33,562 nt of DNA from NCBI GenBank assembly GCA_902787095.1, contig CADAFC010000023.1, positions 1 through 33,562 on the forward strand, in the 5' to 3' direction. The position numbers were made by a program, and so were the translations under genes. Below are positions 30,631 to 33,562 of this stretch, one piece after another (position 1 is the first letter of the stretch; each line of letters opens with the position of its first letter). The notes beneath the pieces were generated by a model that had not been told where the DNA came from, did no database searches, and saw nothing but the letters and a program-made list of their open reading frames with translations. Source of the DNA: an uncultured Bacteroidia bacterium (lineage in GTDB: Bacteria; Bacteroidota; Bacteroidia; Bacteroidales; F082).

Positions 30631-33562
30631 ATGAGTTTCAAAAAGTTAAATAACCTGGTCGGATGGGGCGTTTTCGCTATTGCCACCATCGTTTATTTCC
30701 TCACCATGGAGCCAACCGTGAGCTGGTGGGACTGCGGTGAGTACATCTCCACGGCATACAAACTTCAGGTCGGTCACCCGCCAGGAGCACCTACATTCCA
30801 ACTTATCGGACGTTTTTTCACGCTTTTTGCTTTCGGTGATGTCACCAAAGTGGCAATGATGATAAATATCATGTCGTGCCTGTGCTCAAGCTTCACAATA
30901 TTGTTCCTCTTCTGGACAATATCGATGCTTGCGCAGAAAATATGGATGAAAGACGGCGAAAATTCAGCGAAAAACAACCAGTTTGCAGTGTTGGCAGCAT
31001 CGGCAATAGGTGCTTTGGCATTCACATTCACCGACTCATTCTGGTTCAACGCTGTGGAAGGCGAGGTTTACGCAATGTCATCATTGCTTACAGCCATCAC
31101 TTTCTGGGCAATTCTCAAGTGGGAAAAGGTTTCGGAAGAACCGAACCATTACCGCTGGCTGATTTTCATCGCCTATATCATCGGCCTGTCAATCGGCGTC
31201 CACCTGTTGAATTTGCTGGCTATTCCGGCAATAGTATATGTGGTGTACTTCAAAAAATACAAGTTTTCTTGGAAAGGCTTTATATGGTCGGGCGTGATAG
31301 CCATCGCACTTACCGGCTTCATCCAAGTGATACTTATCCCAGCCATCGTATCGCTCGCAGGCAAATTCGAGCTTTTCTTTGTGAATGCTATCGGAATGCC
31401 GTTTAACTTCGGCACGATATTCTACTTTGTGCTGATTATCGCATTGATAATCTTTGGATTATGGATTACAACGAAGAAAAACAAGCCAGTGCTGAACGCG
31501 GTGATTCTGTCGTTTATGTTCATATTGATAGGCTATTCTTCGTTCTTTATGCTTGTGATTCGCGCTAATGCAAATACTCCAATCAATGAGAACGAGCCTA
31601 AAGACGCCATCTCCATGCTATCATACCTGAAACGTGAACAGTACGGCAGCTGGCCTCTTGTTTATGGTCCATATTATATGGCCAAGCCTTACGATGTGAC
31701 AGAAGGCACACCTATTTATTATAAAGACCGAAATAAAGGAAAATATGTCGTGGTAGCCCAGAATCCTGGTGAATATATCTACGACGACAATGTCCAGACA
31801 CTTTTCCCACGTATGTGGAATGGCTCAAAGAAAACATTTACAAGCACCTACGAGCGCTATATTGATAAGTCGAAAATGCGTATCACCACACAAAAACGCG
31901 CTAATGGCTCTACGGAACGTGTAATGATACCTACTTTCGGTCAGAACCTTAAGTTTTTCATTGATTATCAATGTGGATGGATGTTCTGGCGTTATTTCAT
32001 GTGGAACTTCGTGGGTCGTCAGAACGACACTGAAGGACAAGGCGAGCTTGAGCATGGCAACTGGGTGAGCGGCATCGGATTTATTGATAATCCGCGACTG
32101 GGTGACCAAAAAGACTTGCCGAGAACAATGCAGAGCCCGGCTCGGACAGAATATTACTTCCTGCCTTTGATACTCGGCCTCATCGGCTTGTTCTACCAAC
32201 TGAAATATGATCCTAAAAACTGCTGGGTGGTGTTCCTGCTGTTCTTTATGACAGGTATCGCTATCATTATGTACCTCAACCAAACTCCGTATCAGCCACG
32301 TGAACGTGACTATTCCTACGCTGGAGCATTCTATGCCTTCGCGATTTGGTTGGGATTTGGAGTGCTTGGAATAATAAATGGATTGCATAAATTGGTCAAA
32401 AACCAACAGGTGGCGACAATCGCAGCTACCTTGGCATGTCTGTTTGTCCCAATCCTGATGGCCGCCCAAGGCTGGGAGGGGCACAACCGCTCTGGCAAGA
32501 CCTCAGCTCTCGACTGGGGCAAGAACTATCTTACCAATCTGCCCGAAAACGCTGTAATTTTCACTCGCGGCGACAACGACACATTCCCTCTTTGGTATGT
32601 ACAGGAGGTTGAAGGCTACCGTACAGATGTCCGCGTGTGCAATTTCATGCTTTCGTCAGGCTATTGGTACGTCCATCAGATGGGCCGTAAAATCTATGAA
32701 TCCGAGAAGCTGCCTCTCACTCTGACACCAGCACAATACGACAACGGAGTTCATGAGAGCGTCTCTATCCAAGATGTCTTTACCGAACCAGTAGAGCTTA
32801 AAGATGTGATCGAATTCGTGAAAAGCGACGACAAACGCACCAAAGGCACCAACGGTATGGGCCAGAGAGTCGATTATATCCCTACAAGACACATGAAACT
32901 GACAGTGGATAAAGAGAAAGTAGTGGCCAATGGCATCGTCCCCGAAAGTATGAAAGACCAAATTGTTGACGAAATTGTGTGGACCATCCCTGATAAGGTG
33001 GAATATCTCACCAAAAACGAACTCATGCTCCTCGATTTCATGGCTACCAACAACTGGGAGAGATGCGTGTATTTCACCAGCCTCAGCGATATTTCCAATA
33101 TCCTCGGAATCGACAAATACCTGCATCAGGAAGGCCTCGCACACCGTTTCATGCCAGTCATTGCCCCTGACTATTATAAAAACGCTGGCGGCGTGTTCAT
33201 CGACGGCTCATACGACCTCCTCGTGAACAAGGTGCGCTGGGGTCGTCTCAATGAACCGGATGTCACTGTCGACCCTGAGAGCTGTGAGGCTCAATCACTT
33301 GTGAATCGCAACAGGTATGAGGAAGCCATCACCGTGATGGATAAATGCCAGGAGTTCTTCCCAGACGAGAAGATTCCTTACGGATATTATTACGAAGGCT
33401 TCTTCCCAGAGCTTTATTATAAAGCCGGAGCTTTGGAAAAAGGTGACGAAGTGCTGATGAAAGTCGCAGCAAACGCTGAAGATGAGCTTCGTTATTACAA
33501 AACGTTGCAACCACGATTCAAAGAGTATTATAAGGAAGACATCCACGAGGCATTGGCGCTCG
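30631..33562 (+). CDS. DUF2723 (TMEM260-like, PMT-type) membrane glycosyltransferase, truncated at the right edge
   Basis: 977 codons are open to the window edge, so the C-terminus is missing. The N-terminus has WGVFAIATIVYFLTMEPTVSWWDCGEYISTAYKLQVGHPPGAPTFQLIGR (read in parts), the DUF2723 hallmark with the acidic CGEY and GHPPG motif of GT-C enzymes. At least eight membrane helices follow to about residue 320, more hydrophobic helices lie around 510-620, then a long soluble region with RGDNDTFPLWYVQEVEGYR. Human TMEM260 is a protein O-mannosyltransferase; the bacterial donor and acceptor are unknown, and protein O-glycosylation in Bacteroidota is a reasonable guess. An in-frame ATG at 30598 would add 11 residues; I prefer 30631 because SFKKLNNLVGW is the usual start. 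Confidence 0.9.
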   Translation, partial: MSFKKLNNLVGWGVFAIATIVYFLTMEPTVSWWDCGEYISTAYKLQVGHPPGAPTFQLIGRFFTLFAFGDVTKVAMMINIMSCLCSSFTILFLFWTISMLAQKIWMKDGENSAKNNQFAVLAASAIGALAFTFTDSFWFNAVEGEVYAMSSLLTAITFWAILKWEKVSEEPNHYRWLIFIAYIIGLSIGVHLLNLLAIPAIVYVVYFKKYKFSWKGFIWSGVIAIALTGFIQVILIPAIVSLAGKFELFFVNAIGMPFNFGTIFYFVLIIALIIFGLWITTKKNKPVLNAVILSFMFILIGYSSFFMLVIRANANTPINENEPKDAISMLSYLKREQYGSWPLVYGPYYMAKPYDVTEGTPIYYKDRNKGKYVVVAQNPGEYIYDDNVQTLFPRMWNGSKKTFTSTYERYIDKSKMRITTQKRANGSTERVMIPTFGQNLKFFIDYQCGWMFWRYFMWNFVGRQNDTEGQGELEHGNWVSGIGFIDNPRLGDQKDLPRTMQSPARTEYYFLPLILGLIGLFYQLKYDPKNCWVVFLLFFMTGIAIIMYLNQTPYQPRERDYSYAGAFYAFAIWLGFGVLGIINGLHKLVKNQQVATIAATLACLFVPILMAAQGWEGHNRSGKTSALDWGKNYLTNLPENAVIFTRGDNDTFPLWYVQEVEGYRTDVRVCNFMLSSGYWYVHQMGRKIYESEKLPLTLTPAQYDNGVHESVSIQDVFTEPVELKDVIEFVKSDDKRTKGTNGMGQRVDYIPTRHMKLTVDKEKVVANGIVPESMKDQIVDEIVWTIPDKVEYLTKNELMLLDFMATNNWERCVYFTSLSDISNILGIDKYLHQEGLAHRFMPVIAPDYYKNAGGVFIDGSYDLLVNKVRWGRLNEPDVTVDPESCEAQSLVNRNRYEEAITVMDKCQEFFPDEKIPYGYYYEGFFPELYYKAGALEKGDEVLMKVAANAEDELRYYKTLQPRFKEYYKEDIHEALAL

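Noticed and set aside
31825..32484. 219-codon open frame on the minus strand
   Set aside because: It is antisense to the DUF2723 gene, which is continuous here and has family motifs.

Overview
The window looks like a chromosomal piece of a Bacteroidales (Bacteroidota) genome. The reasons are TAnnTTTG-type -7 promoter boxes with TTTG -33 boxes, AT-rich leaders, type IX secretion (T9SS) C-terminal sorting tails, a DUF2723 (TMEM260-like) membrane protein, and a rimP-nusA-infB block with Bacteroidota-style sequences. Every gene from base 1 to about 30.45 kb lies on the minus strand; only the last gene, from about 30.6 kb to the right edge, is on the plus strand.

The main content (1109-20585) is one tightly packed, mostly overlapping operon of 18 genes. 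It reads as an aryl polyene / flexirubin-like pigment biosynthesis and export cluster. In transcription order it encodes: a tyrosine-ammonia-lyase-like MIO enzyme (aryl starter), a FabG-like ketoreductase, a ketosynthase, an O-methyltransferase-type enzyme, an ACP, an LpxL-like acyltransferase, a dehydratase, a thioesterase, a second ketosynthase, a short ketosynthase-like subunit, a second ACP, a ketosynthase fused to a chain-length-factor-like domain, a small DMT-type membrane protein, a LolA-like periplasmic carrier, a second dehydratase, a GT2 glycosyltransferase, an MMPL exporter fused to a PlsC acyltransferase and a Rossmann-like tail, and a double-length CrtI-like FAD oxidoreductase. 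A cobalamin-binding radical SAM protein follows at the left edge (truncated) behind its own promoter. A consensus promoter sits just upstream of the ammonia-lyase gene. No dialkylresorcinol enzymes (DarA/DarB), no AMP-dependent aryl ligase and no phosphopantetheinyl transferase are in the window.

The inferred flow is: tyrosine is deaminated to 4-coumarate; the aryl group is extended and dehydrated repeatedly on ACP by ketosynthases, FabG and the dehydratases, without enoyl reduction, giving a conjugated polyene; it is methylated, transferred to a lipid or glycolipid acceptor by the acyltransferases and glycosyltransferase, and moved to the outer membrane by the MMPL pump and the LolA-like carrier.

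Upstream (20688-25438) is a group of exported proteins: a choice-of-anchor/T9SS protein, a WHy/LEA-like lipoprotein, a coiled secreted protein and a CotH-kinase/lamin-tail/T9SS protein. The last is interrupted by a stop codon created by a perfect 15-bp tandem duplication. Then come infB, nusA and rimP (25583-30312), preceded by a tRNA-Gln with an intrinsic terminator squeezed between the tRNA and rimP. A divergent promoter region separates these from the DUF2723 gene, which runs off the right edge. No stretch over 300 bases lacks a gene. I saw no rRNA, CRISPR array, transposase or IS element.
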